Assembly: GCA_037693485.1 (NCBI GenBank)
Contig: CM075344.1
Span: 23,954,501-24,018,500 of the forward strand
DNA: 64,000 nt
Direction of reading: 5' to 3'
DNA from: Kitagawia praeruptora
Lineage: Eukaryota; Streptophyta; Magnoliopsida; Apiales; Apiaceae
Shown piece by piece: positions 41,978 to 51,851 of this stretch (positions are counted from its first letter, which is position 1; each line of letters starts with the position of its first letter). Below the pieces are notes generated by a model. That model searched no databases. It was not told the DNA's origin and saw only the letters and a list, made by a program, of their open reading frames with translations. Both the position numbers and the translations under genes were made by a program.

Positions 41978-44029
41978 TAGAAGATATGATATGAAGATAT
42001 TTAGAGAAAAGATGTGTATGCACTGTAAGTGTTTATCAAAATGTGAGTGAGGATGAAAGAGAATTTTGAAAGTGAATGAGTATGCAAGTAACTGTGAGTG
42101 GGTGAATATGAATAGATGTGAAGTGAGAGAATAAAAACGATTAGAGTAAAACTAAAACTCAATCGTTTGTTCAGTAAAAGCGCGCAACTGATTGTAGAGT
42201 AATGTGTGAGTGGGACACTATCATGGGACACGTGTCAAACAACCAATGGATCACTTAATAATTACCGCTGTCATTCCTATAATCACGACACTTTGACATA
42301 TTTACACTAATTAACAGTTGTCAACTACCCCAATTACTTCAAAATAGTCAAATCATCTCAATGAAACTTTACCTTAGAGTACTTAACACAACTCAACAGT
42401 GTTTATCAATTTTCCAACTTTATCACTAACAACCCTTTCAAAAATTGCACAGTTGTGAATATGAGTGTGTGTGAAGCAGAGTTTACTAAAATCAATTTTT
42501 AGAGCATCTAATATTTCATAAAATCCATAACAAAGATCAATAAACACTGAATGCACAAACTCTCATATTAAACACTGATTGTTTGATGAATGCTAAACTC
42601 TGTAGTTACTGTAATACAGAAATCTGAAAACTTCCATTCCCTTTGATGTCCATGATTATCCAAGTAAGCACACCGTCTTTGAAGACAAAAATATCAAGAG
42701 ATAGAAATCAGAGCATCATTCAGTGAATAACAGTCATGAATTTGATAATCTCACAAACTCTCAAAGCACACAAGTGTTTAGGTGAAGTGTTTACACTCAC
42801 ATTCAATCAGAAATAGCAGAATCTACCATATGCTTGAATGTCCACCAAATCTACACTACTTTGAGTACATGTATGCACAAATCAAAAGGACTTTATTCAG
42901 GGTTGTAATGGAGTAATGGAGTAAGATCAAACAGATGAGTAGAGATGTCTTATTCATGAGTGAATTTCAGGCTGAACATTTTAATAGAGCAAAGTGTTCA
43001 GTCACACTGTTAGTACATATTTGTACAAGATCAGTATATATGCCTCCTTTTTATTATTATTATTATTTTTTTTTTATTATTATTTAGCATATACACTGAG
43101 TAAGCTTTTCTTTTCTTTAGAAACACTCACCTGCTTGATTGTTTTAAAAAAAAAATATAACTGCTCTGATTACTTCAGAGTTTAAGAAAAATGAGCAGTT
43201 AATTAGGCTCAAAGGGGTTTACTAAGGGTGGTATTATGAACAGTGTTTATACAATGTTTGAACAGTGGTCAAAAGAATTTTGAACAGTGTTTGAAGGAAT
43301 GGTAAATCCTATTGCCTTTATCATTTTCATGCACACACATATCATGTAGTCTCAAGATGGTTTAATACAAGTTCTAGAGAAACATGCTTCCTAATGAATA
43401 TCACACAACAATAAATACTGATTGATATAAAATGTATCAATCACTGATTTGGCTCAAACTCTCACAGGGTGTAGTCATGAATCTGAACTCACCAAACTAA
43501 TCAATGACACATCTCAAGTTTTATGGTTTTCACAAGTACAAACAAGGAATCATCAGGAACCATACTTTTGGAAACAGAATGTCACTTATCAGAGTTTAGA
43601 GTTCATCAATAACAGAAATTTTTCTTATGAGAGGCAATGCACACAATATTCATATACTTAGAGTTTAGGACTGAATAAACTAAGAGATGCTATAAATATG
43701 AAACAGTATCATGCTGTGTTGATTTACTGCACAAAGTCTGATTAGATTACAGTGAATCAGAAAGAATCATGATTTATTTACTGAGAATCATGCTTCATAC
43801 ATTTTTCTTCATTGGTGTTTTCATTCAGACAAAAATCAATTCTGAATTCACTGAGTTTATCCAACATGTTAACAGTGTTTAACAGAGAGACATGCTGGCA
43901 GAGTTTAACAAGTTTTAAACATTAGCATGCAGAACAGAGTTTAATACTAAGGTTCACATAGCACTTAACAATTTGCAGAAACATGAGCAATATATTTTAG
44001 AGATAAGTTTTTGAGTCTAACCAACATCT
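41978..44029 (-). other. 2-kb non-coding spacer of the SIRE-like element between pol and ORF3
   Basis: No long frame lies here on the coding strand. It is dense in CAGAGTTT/AAACTCTG and CAGTGTTT words (for example near 42478, 42597, 43169, 43599, 43900 and 43937) and has a (TTA)n tract near 43045-43083. An ORF3 leader or promoter may lie just upstream of 41977, where CTCTC-rich sequence occurs on the minus strand; that is a guess. Confidence 0.5.
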
Positions 44030-46294
44030 CTAGTCAAAACTAGAGACCATTCCTAGTTCATTGACCAGTCTTGTAAATGTAGCTTCACTCAATGGCTTGG
44101 TGAAGATATCTGCAAGTTGTTGTTCTGTAGACACAAAGTAAAGCTCAATGTTGCCTTCCTCTACATGCTCTCTGATGAAGTGATACCTTATGCTGATGTG
44201 CTTTGTCATTGAATGTTGTACTGGATTAACTGTCATTGCAATAGCACTTTGATTATCACAGTAAATAGGTATCTTGGTATACCTTAATCCATAATCCAGC
44301 AGTTGATTCTTCATCCATAAAATCTGTGCACAGCAGCTACCAGCAGCAATATACTCTGCTTCAGCTGTAGATGTAGATATTGACTTCTGTTTCTTGCTGT
44401 ACCAGGAAACAAGTCTGTCACCCAGAAATTGACAACTTCCACTGGTGCTTTTTCTGTCTATCTTACAGCCTGCAAAGTCTGCATCTGAATAACCAAGTAG
44501 TTTAAACTCTGATTCTCTTGGATACCACAGCCCCAAAGTTATAGTGCCCTTGAGGTACTTAAAAATCCTCTTTACTGCTGTTAAATGTGGTTCTCTTGGA
44601 TCTGCCTGGAACCTTGCACACAAATAAGTGGCATACATGATATCAGGTCTACTAGCTGTTAAATAGAGTAGAGAACCAATCATTCCTCTGTAACTTGTCA
44701 TATCTACTGATGATCCTGCATCTTTGTCCAATTTTGTTGTAGTTGCCATGGGAGTTGTTGCAGATGAACAGTCAAGCATACCAAATTTCTTGAGAAGATT
44801 TCTGGTATATTTTGCTTGATTTATAAAAATTCCATCATCTGTTTGCTTCACCTGTAAGCCTAGAAAATAACTAAGCTCTCCCATCATACTCATTTGATAT
44901 CTTGACTGCATGAGCTTGGCAAACTTCTTACAGAGTTTATCATTAGTAGATCCAAAAATGATGTCATCTACATATATCTGAACTAAGAGCAAGTCACTAC
45001 CAGATTGGAAATAAAACAGAGTTTTGTCAATAGTACCTCTGTGAAATCCACTTTCTAGTAGAAATTTGGCAAGGGTTTCATACCATGCCCTTGGTGCCTG
45101 CTTAAGTCCATAGAGTGCCTTGTCTAACCTGTAGACATGGTCTGGATATTTTGGATCTACAAAACCTGGTGGTTGTTCCACAAACACTTCTTCTTCAAGT
45201 TTTCCATTTAAAAATGCACTTTTCACATCCATCTGAAACACTTTGAATTTCATGTGAGAGGCATATGCAAGAAAGATTCTTATTGCCTCCAATCTAGCAA
45301 CTGGAGCAAATGTTTCATCATAGTCTATTCCTTCCTGTTGTGAATAGCCTTTTGCAACCAGTCTTGCTTTGTTTCTTGTGACAACACCCTCACTGTCAGT
45401 TTTATTTCTGAAAACCCATTTAGTACCAACAATGGATCTGTTCTTGGGCCTTGGTACAAGGGTCCACACTTCATTTCTCTCAAATTCATTTAACTCTTCT
45501 TGCATTGCTGTTATCCAGTCAGCATCTTTAAGAGCTTCTTCCACTTTCTTTGGCTCAGTTTGTGACAAGAATGCATGAAACAGACATTCATTTGTTGTTG
45601 CACTTCTTGTCCTTACTCTTGCATCTGGATCACCAATAATCAAATCAGGTGTGTGTGACTTAGTCCATTTTCTTGCAGAAGGCAAATTGCTTCTGTCATC
45701 ATGTGATCCTCCCCCTTGATCCATGCTCTCCTGATTTTCTTGGTGCCTCTCTTCATTTTCAGATGCTCCCCCTGAATGTGACTGCTCAGAATTATCAACA
45801 GAGTTTGAATCAACAGAGTTTGATTCAGAATTATCAACTGAGTCACTTTCAGTGTTTGAATTATCACTTTGATGTGATTCTTCATGCTCCCCCTCAACTG
45901 GTTCTTCCCTTGTTTCTGATTGAAGAGTTTCTTCAGTATTTACCAGTAGAGGTTCAGAGTTTAGATCAACAGAGTTTGTCAGATCAGTCTGATCAGAGTT
46001 TACTTTTCCAGAGAATAAATCTTCATTTTCAAAGTGGAGTAGATCATGTTCATTGACATCTTCAAGTCCAGTAATTTTCTTGTCATCAAATGACACATGA
46101 ATTGATTCCATGATCACTCTAGTTCTCAGATTATAAACTCTGAATGCCTTTGTTGACAGTGGATAGCCAACAAAAATTCCTTCATCTGCCTTTAGGTCAA
46201 ATTTGGTCAACTGTTCAGGATGAGTCTTCAACACAAAACACTTGCATCCAAAAATATGAAAATATTTTAGATTTGGCTTCTTCTTTTTCACCAT
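44030..46294 (-). CDS. SIRE-like Pol, second part: integrase tail, reverse transcriptase, RNase H
   Basis: The frame copies element RNA into DNA. It is in the same frame as 47359-46337, separated only by the TAA. Residues 1-130 are the integrase C-terminal region (GCKCFVLKTHPEQLTKFD). An acidic Ser/Asn-rich linker with Asn-Ser repeats follows. The RVT_2 reverse transcriptase starts near 270 (WTLVPRPKNRSIVGTKWVFR) and includes FQMDVKSAFLNG, LYGLKQAPRAWY and the catalytic YVDD near 440. The Copia RNase H includes GYSDADFAG, STSTAEAEYIAA and KHISIRYHFIRE near the end. Catalytic motifs are all present. Start at 46294 is only the first Met after the stop codon and not a real initiation site. Confidence 0.9.
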   Translation of the reverse strand: MVKKKKPNLKYFHIFGCKCFVLKTHPEQLTKFDLKADEGIFVGYPLSTKAFRVYNLRTRVIMESIHVSFDDKKITGLEDVNEHDLLHFENEDLFSGKVNSDQTDLTNSVDLNSEPLLVNTEETLQSETREEPVEGEHEESHQSDNSNTESDSVDNSESNSVDSNSVDNSEQSHSGGASENEERHQENQESMDQGGGSHDDRSNLPSARKWTKSHTPDLIIGDPDARVRTRSATTNECLFHAFLSQTEPKKVEEALKDADWITAMQEELNEFERNEVWTLVPRPKNRSIVGTKWVFRNKTDSEGVVTRNKARLVAKGYSQQEGIDYDETFAPVARLEAIRIFLAYASHMKFKVFQMDVKSAFLNGKLEEEVFVEQPPGFVDPKYPDHVYRLDKALYGLKQAPRAWYETLAKFLLESGFHRGTIDKTLFYFQSGSDLLLVQIYVDDIIFGSTNDKLCKKFAKLMQSRYQMSMMGELSYFLGLQVKQTDDGIFINQAKYTRNLLKKFGMLDCSSATTPMATTTKLDKDAGSSVDMTSYRGMIGSLLYLTASRPDIMYATYLCARFQADPREPHLTAVKRIFKYLKGTITLGLWYPRESEFKLLGYSDADFAGCKIDRKSTSGSCQFLGDRLVSWYSKKQKSISTSTAEAEYIAAGSCCAQILWMKNQLLDYGLRYTKIPIYCDNQSAIAMTVNPVQHSMTKHISIRYHFIREHVEEGNIELYFVSTEQQLADIFTKPLSEATFTRLVNELGMVSSFD

Positions 46295-46336
46295 TTCATA
46301 TGGTGTTTTACCATGCTTATTAATCAGTGTTGCATT

Positions 46337-47359
46337 TTAAGTAAAACAAGCAGTTTGAACTGCTTCTGCCCAGAAGTATGTTGGCAATTTTGCTTCATCT
46401 AGCATGGTTCTGGCAGCTTCTATCAAGGTTCTATTCTTCCTCTCCACTACACCATTTTGTTGTGGAGTGCCAGGTGCAGAAAACTCTTGTTTTATTCCTT
46501 TACTCTTGCAAAATTCTTCCATTGATGAATTCCTGAATTCAGTTCCATTGTCACTTCTGATTATCTTCACTTGATTCTCTGACCCTTTGTCCAGTTGGAT
46601 TATATGTTCTATCAGTGTTAATGCAGTTTCATCCTTCTTTGCAAGAAAATATACCCATGTGTATCTGGTATATTCATCAACAATGACTAGAGCATATTTC
46701 TTCTTTCCAAGAGACATCACATTCACTGGTCCAAAAAGATCAAAATGTAGGAGATGATAAGGATCAACAATTGAAGACTCAGATTTGCTTTTGAAGGAGA
46801 CTTTTCTCTGTTTGGCCTTTTGACAAGAATCACAAAGGCCTTCTATATTCAACAAAGACCTTGGTAGACCTCTTACAAGATCATTCTTGATTAGCTCATT
46901 GATGTTGTTCAGGTTCAAATGAGAGAGTTTCTTGTGCCATTTCCAACTCTCTTCACTGGACATTCTTGTTGACAGACACACTGCTTTGCCATCAGTGTTT
47001 GTTGACAATTTAATTTCATAGATGTTATTGTGTCTGTTTCCAACTAGAGCAACTTTCCCTGTAGATTTACTGATCACTTGACAATATTCAGGCTGAAAAT
47101 CCACATGATATCCTCTGTCACAGATTTGACTCACAGATAGCAGATCATGCTTGAGTCCTGGAACCAGAGCTACATTTGTGATGATGACATTTCCAAGATT
47201 AATATTGCCATATCCCAGAGTATGTCCTATGTTGCCATCTCCATAGGAAACTTTTGGGCCAGCCTTCTCCTCATACTCTGATAGCAGGGCTTTATTTCCA
47301 GTCATGTGTCCTGAACATCCATTGTCCACAACTAGGGTGCTCACCCTGGTGCCCTGCAA
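46337..47359 (-). CDS. SIRE-like Pol, first part: protease and integrase
   Basis: The open frame carries the protease active-site region near residues 10-20 (LVVDNGCSGHMTG), where Asp-Asn-Gly replaces the usual Asp-Ser-Gly, so protease activity is doubtful. A GAG-pre-integrase HHCC zinc site follows (H142, H147, C176, C179). The integrase core has D207 (LHFDLFGPV), D270 (IRSDNGTEF) and E306 (NGVVERKNR), D,D-35-E. No normal ATG starts it; it should be translated with Gag. It stops at TAA 46339-46337, and the same reading frame carries on past that stop into the RT region. The break is therefore a single nonsense codon, not a frameshift. Confidence 0.88.
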   Translation of the reverse strand: MQGTRVSTLVVDNGCSGHMTGNKALLSEYEEKAGPKVSYGDGNIGHTLGYGNINLGNVIITNVALVPGLKHDLLSVSQICDRGYHVDFQPEYCQVISKSTGKVALVGNRHNNIYEIKLSTNTDGKAVCLSTRMSSEESWKWHKKLSHLNLNNINELIKNDLVRGLPRSLLNIEGLCDSCQKAKQRKVSFKSKSESSIVDPYHLLHFDLFGPVNVMSLGKKKYALVIVDEYTRYTWVYFLAKKDETALTLIEHIIQLDKGSENQVKIIRSDNGTEFRNSSMEEFCKSKGIKQEFSAPGTPQQNGVVERKNRTLIEAARTMLDEAKLPTYFWAEAVQTACFT

Positions 47360-47369
47360 TCACAAACAA

Positions 47370-49589
47370 TCACTGATTGTTAGTTTTAAGGATCCAGACT
47401 TGCTTGGATCCTTTGGCTTTCTTAACTCTGTTAGCTTTTGCAGCGGAATTCACATTATCAGAGTTTAAGCTAACTTTTACAGAGTTTACATTTGCAGAGT
47501 TTACTTTAACCCATTTCAAATTTGGTTTGGGTTCATAGTAATTATAGTAAATAGCATGATAATCTCTGCAAGTGTAAATAGAATGCCAAGTACTTCCACA
47601 GTGTTTGCATAAAGTCTGTGGTCTAGTTCTCACATAATCACTCTTTACTGCAGTTTTAGAGGGCAAAGAATTAATGTTCTTATTCTTTCTGCAGAAACTA
47701 GCAAGATGATTAGTGCTACCACAATTAAAGCATGTTTTTCTAGGAGCTAATGAAGCAAGCATTGGCTTAACTCCTGATGTTATGCCTACCTTTCCATTTT
47801 TGTTTTTCTTAGGCAATCTCTGTTTGTTGACAGATTTTATCTCCTTAAGCTTATGCTTGAGTTGTTTATCTGTCATTAAACCAATGTTAGCCTCTTTAAC
47901 AAAATTCTTAGCATATGACTCTTTAACAGCCTTTTTCTGTGCTTCAGTCTTAGGTCCACCTATTCCCATGACATTACCTTCAGATGAACGATGTGGTCTA
48001 ACTTTTACCTGATTTTCAAATCTAAGTTCATCTCCTTCAGAGTAACCTAGACTTACTGTATCTGACTGAAACACTTCTTGTGTATCTTTACCAGAGTGTG
48101 TCCAAGTTTTAATGATGTGTTTAGTATCCTCCAATTCAGATTCTAGTTGCTTATACTTACCTAGCAACTCCTGTTCAATAAACACTGCATCATTTCTCTC
48201 CTTCTGAATTTTATTCATGTTTTCTAGCTGTTCCTCAACAAGTTTATTTCTGTCTTTGAGTTGAGAGCACTCAGCCTTTATCCTCTCATTTTCTAAAGTC
48301 TGATCCCTATAACTGATATGCAATGCATTAAGATAAATTCTTAATTCAGTTATATTATCAGTGTTATAAGCATAGGTAGTTGGGGGTACCTTGAGATCAT
48401 CATTTTCAGTCTGAGTTGTAGCCATGAGAGCATAGTTGACTTCCTCATCTGAATCTGAAGTGTCTGCCCAATCTCTGCCTTTTGTGTAGAGTGCCTTTTC
48501 AGTTTTACCCTTCTTGCACTCAGGAGCATAGTGACCCATCTCCTTACACTTGTAGCATTGAATTTCAGACTTATCTTTCTTACCAGATTTGAAGTCCTTT
48601 CCCTCAGATTTCTTGAAATTCTTCTTGTCAGACTTTGAGTAGTCCTTGGAGAATCTCTTTCCCTTCTTGAAGTTCTTGAATCCCATCTTCTTGAATCCCA
48701 TTTGCATCATCTCTTCATCATCTTCAGAATCAGATGTTTCATCTGTATTTGAGTCATCATCAGTGTTTGATGACTCACTTTCTGAGTGTATGACTAAAGC
48801 TTTTCCTTTTGCCTTTTTCCTTGATGCTTCCTTCTTTGATGGTTTCTCCTCAACCTTAAGTGCAACAGACTTTGACTTTCTACTTGATCTTTTGTTTCTC
48901 TGCTCCAATTCTAATTCATGGGTTTTGAGCAGTCCATAAATTTCATCAATCTCTGTTTCACCAAGTTCATAGTTATCTCTTATGGTGGTTGTTTTCACAT
49001 CCCACTTTTCAGGTAGAGAAAGAAGAAACTTGAGATTTGAGTCTTCTAAATCATACTCTTTGTTAACCAATGACAAATCATTGAGCAGTTTACAGAATCT
49101 GTCAAATGTTTCTGTCATGGTTTCTTCAGACTTTGCCTCAAAGTGCTCGTACTCCTGAGTGAGTATGTTTCTTCTGTTTTTCTTAATTGCAGGAGTTCCT
49201 TGACACCTAACCTCAAGTGCATCCCATATCTCCTTTGCAGTTGTGCAGTTGATCACTTTGTTAGACATAACATTGTCTAATGCACTGTGAAGTAAGTGTC
49301 TTACTTTTGCATCCTTTGAAATAGATGAAAGATCCTCAGCAGTTAGATCTTTCTTTTCTTTAGGAATGACCTTTGATTCCTCACCAGCAGCAGCAGCAGA
49401 TAGCTTTGTAGGTTTGTGAGGACATTCATAAATTCTATCAAGGTATTCTGGATCTGTAGCCTCCAGAAACATGATCATTTTCACCTTCCAAATTGCATAC
49501 TCTGATGGCCTAAGTATAGGAACCCTAATTGTTTCATACCTACTAACAGTAGTAGGGGCTTTCTCAGATGGTGGAGGTATCTCTGCCAT
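47370..49589 (-). CDS. SIRE-like Gag, 739 aa, with three CCHC zinc knuckles
   Basis: This is the capsid/nucleocapsid precursor of a Copia element; it packages element RNA in cytoplasmic particles. Residues about 20-225 form the Copia Gag region (PSEYAIWKVKMIMFLEATDP, EIWDALEVRCQGT, LSLPEKWD). An acidic Ser/Asp tract (270-295) precedes a basic, Lys/Phe-rich stretch (298-340). The first zinc knuckle is C345-C348-H353-C358 (CYKCKEMGHYAPEC). A predicted coiled coil spans about 410-490. Two more CX2CX4HX4C motifs follow near 620 (CFNCGSTNHLASFC) and 660 (CKHCGSTWHSIYTC). The C-terminus is an Asn-Ser-Val repeat encoded by the AACTCTG word. The frame ends in TGA at 47372-47370; the protease frame opens 11 nt later in another frame, behind a GTTTGTGATTGCAG stretch that looks like a splice acceptor. 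Confidence 0.88.
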   Translation of the reverse strand: MAEIPPPSEKAPTTVSRYETIRVPILRPSEYAIWKVKMIMFLEATDPEYLDRIYECPHKPTKLSAAAAGEESKVIPKEKKDLTAEDLSSISKDAKVRHLLHSALDNVMSNKVINCTTAKEIWDALEVRCQGTPAIKKNRRNILTQEYEHFEAKSEETMTETFDRFCKLLNDLSLVNKEYDLEDSNLKFLLSLPEKWDVKTTTIRDNYELGETEIDEIYGLLKTHELELEQRNKRSSRKSKSVALKVEEKPSKKEASRKKAKGKALVIHSESESSNTDDDSNTDETSDSEDDEEMMQMGFKKMGFKNFKKGKRFSKDYSKSDKKNFKKSEGKDFKSGKKDKSEIQCYKCKEMGHYAPECKKGKTEKALYTKGRDWADTSDSDEEVNYALMATTQTENDDLKVPPTTYAYNTDNITELRIYLNALHISYRDQTLENERIKAECSQLKDRNKLVEEQLENMNKIQKERNDAVFIEQELLGKYKQLESELEDTKHIIKTWTHSGKDTQEVFQSDTVSLGYSEGDELRFENQVKVRPHRSSEGNVMGIGGPKTEAQKKAVKESYAKNFVKEANIGLMTDKQLKHKLKEIKSVNKQRLPKKNKNGKVGITSGVKPMLASLAPRKTCFNCGSTNHLASFCRKNKNINSLPSKTAVKSDYVRTRPQTLCKHCGSTWHSIYTCRDYHAIYYNYYEPKPNLKWVKVNSANVNSVKVSLNSDNVNSAAKANRVKKAKGSKQVWILKTNNQ

Positions 49590-49640
49590 TGATTACTATT
49601 GTGTTTTTGGATCTTTAACTGTAATAAAGTAACAGATTGT

Positions 49641-49651
49641 CTCTGATACCA
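49641..49651 (-). promoter_or_regulatory. Primer binding site, initiator Met-tRNA (SIRE-like element)
   Basis: TGGTATCAGAG on the minus strand, two bases after the 5' LTR end. Confidence 0.88.
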
Positions 49652-49653
49652 CT

Positions 49654-50168
49654 TGTTAGGTCGAATTCACAATAGTTAATCAAATACTGTATAGTAACTT
49701 AACAAGAACACACTGTTTAATACTTAAAAACTGTTTGGAATTAACAATTCCTCTCTCAGTGATGTAAAATATCACAGAGAGCTGCTCAGGTTACAATCAA
49801 TGAATTTTTCAATATTCGATACCCTTCTAGGGTTAACCTAACTGTATTTATAAAACATACAGCTTCGTACAATCAGTAATTGATTCTCCTATAATTAAGC
49901 TATACAATTGATATCAATCACGATTGCTCCAAGTCTTCCAAGTCAACTCAATCTCTTTGACAGCTTTCCAATCTTCAAAGATATTGCTTCCATATTTATC
50001 TTGTATCAATCTTCAAATACTGTTGACTCTTCAGACAATACCGCTACAAAGTTTAACAACCTCTGTTGCGCTTCCAGTCAGTGTTTAACTAAACTCTGAC
50101 TGCTTCCAGCTAAACTCTGTTTTGTCACTATAGCTTCCAAACACTGTTCTCATCAATCATTTCTAACA
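49654..50168 (-). repeat. 5' LTR of the SIRE-like element (515 bp)
   Basis: TGTTAGAAATG...CCTAACA on the minus strand. A TTTATAAATACAG TATA-like box is at about 49845-49857. It carries paired CTCTG/CACTG words at its start that recur throughout the element. Confidence 0.92.
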
Positions 50169-50189
50169 TAGTTAATATAATATGTAAAT

Positions 50190-50490
50190 GTTGGAGAACA
50201 ATGAGACCACATTTCAAGCAATTTTTAATTTTTTTTTGTTAATTTTTTTTATGAATGGATAGAGGGTAGAATTATAAGACCTTTGTGGGAAGATGCCCCT
50301 AGCGGGGCCTTTTAAAATAGCTTGAAATGTAGCGAATATGTGTGTTCTCACTGTTCTCATTTTAATTTTTTTTGTTATTTTTTTATGAATGGATAGAGGG
50401 TAGAATTATAAGACTTTTTTTGTGAAGATGCCCCTAGCGGGGCCCTTTAAAATAGCTTAAAATGTAGTGAATATGTGTGTTCTCACTGTT
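50190..50490. repeat. 134-bp tandem duplication with inverted arms
   Basis: Two units start at ATGAATGGATAGAGGG (50251 and 50385), each with a GCCCCTAGCGGGGC palindrome and a tail AATATGTGTGTTCTCACTG. The sequence at 50192-50216 (GGAGAACAATGAGACC...TTTCAAGC) is the inverted partner of the unit tail, so the segment can fold back. It may be the remains of a foldback MITE that duplicated internally. Confidence 0.65.
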
Positions 50491-50574
50491 CTCATTCTCA
50501 CCAGAGCGTGACCATTAAACTGTATTAGTAAATTCAGGTATAAAAATACAGTGCATATATATTATTAATATAGA

Positions 50575-51170
50575 TTCTTTTATTAAAAATAAGTAAATTA
50601 TACAATTAAATAAGCAAGCCAAAATATCAGATAAATATTCTAGTAGATTTATAGTTTATGTTCAAATTAAGGTCTTTCACCATGGCTCTCGCTTTTTGAA
50701 ATTGTTGAATTTTTTTATTGGCTTTATTATAATAAAAGTATGTTCTTATTGAAACGAATATAATAATTTGAATTTGAATATATTTTGAAACTGCTTAATT
50801 TATATTATCACTAACTTCACCGCGAGTTCATTTTTTTAATCTCCTTTATTTCTTTAATGTCTTTTTTTTGTTATTACACAGTATTTGGAGCGACCCAATT
50901 TAGATTGGATCGACCCAATTTAGATTGGATCGACCCAAATCTAAACCTCTACTATCATCCTTCATTTTTTTTATTTTCTTTATTTCTTTGATGTTTATTT
51001 TTTAAAAAATAAAAAAGAGTTTTTAATTATGGAGCCAAAACGTGAACAAAATAACTAAAAAATATCATTATTTATAATTTTCAATATACACGGCATCATC
51101 TATGATCATTGTTTTGAAAATTTTGGATTTAGTCGACAAAAGCACAGTCTAGTTATTAATAACAAATTAA
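50575..51170. other. AT-rich spacer
   Basis: It contains a short direct repeat of GACCCAATTTAGATTGGATC (three partial copies, about 50893-50940). No gene is seen. Confidence 0.45.
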
Positions 51171-51189
51171 TCCAACGTGTTTTAATTAG

Positions 51190-51851
51190 AGAGAAGAAAT
51201 TATAGATTGAAAGATATGATATTTTAGGTATTTATAAAAATTTGAACCTTGAAATTTTAGTAAATAAATTTTATCATGTAATATATTTAATCATTAGATC
51301 TAACAATTTTAATTTTTAACTAAAAATCTAACTGATATTATTCGTTGTATACAAATTTTTATTATACTTTGTTATTGGTTAGAAGCTATGATGTCATATT
51401 TTTGGGTATGCATTTGGTAAATAAATTTAATCATGTAATATATTTAATCATTAGATCTAACTGTTCTAATTTTTAACTAAAAATCTAACTGATATTATTC
51501 GTTGTATACGAATTTTTATTGTATTTTGTTAGTGGGTAGAAGATATGATGTCTTATTTTTGGATATGTATTTAGTAAATAAATTTAATCATGTAATATAT
51601 TTAATCATTAGATATAACAATTCTAATTTTTAAATAAAAATCTAATGGATATTATTCGTTGTATACGAATTTTTATTACTCCATATTTTGTTAGTGGTTA
51701 GAAGATATGTTGTCATATTTTTGGGTATGTATTAATTATTGCAATATTATGTTTTAAATTAAAAGTCAACTTGTTTTAATTAGAGAGAAAAAAATTATTG
51801 ATTGGAAGATATGATATTTTAGGTATTTATAAAAGGTAATATCATCAATTA
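51190..51851 (-). repeat. About 180-bp tandem repeats of Helitron-interior DNA
   Basis: Three copies of a unit with AATCATTAGATCTAAC and ATTCGTTGTATACGAATTTTTATT occur (words at about 51290, 51450 and 51604). Related sequence is inside the Helitron at 52088 and, inverted, at 17815-17960. The Helitron at 51852-53416 has inserted into or beside this older Helitron DNA. Confidence 0.6.

Larger units (their letters stand above)
37682..50168 (-). mobile_element. Copia/SIRE-like LTR retrotransposon, 12.5 kb, with large third ORF
   Basis: The LTRs are 49654-50168 (5') and 37682-38185 (3'), with no difference seen over the shared 504 bp. The outermost 11 bp of the 3' LTR (TGTTAGGTCGA on the plus strand) are missing, and no 5-bp TSD is apparent. 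Order on the minus strand: 5'LTR, primer site, Gag (49589-47370), protease-integrase (47359-46337), RT-RNase H (46294-44030), 2-kb non-coding spacer, 1,218-aa ORF3 (41977-38321), polypurine tract, 3'LTR. Protease before integrase before RT marks Copia; the long Gag, the GTTGGGGGAG polypurine tract and an extra ORF after pol mark the SIRE/Maximus lineage. The gag-pol junction is out of frame and pol has one in-frame stop. Confidence 0.93.
37199..50574 (-). mobile_element. Probable Helitron split by the SIRE-like element
   Basis: On the minus strand a 3' end with an imperfect hairpin (CCGTGTACGAAGTACGGG at about 37211-37229) and CTAG (37202-37199) before T lies left of the retrotransposon. Right of it, A|TCTATATTAATAATATAT at 50574 is a typical Helitron 5' end. 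Without the 12.5-kb insertion the element would be about 0.9 kb. That the two ends belong to one element is an inference. Confidence 0.5.
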
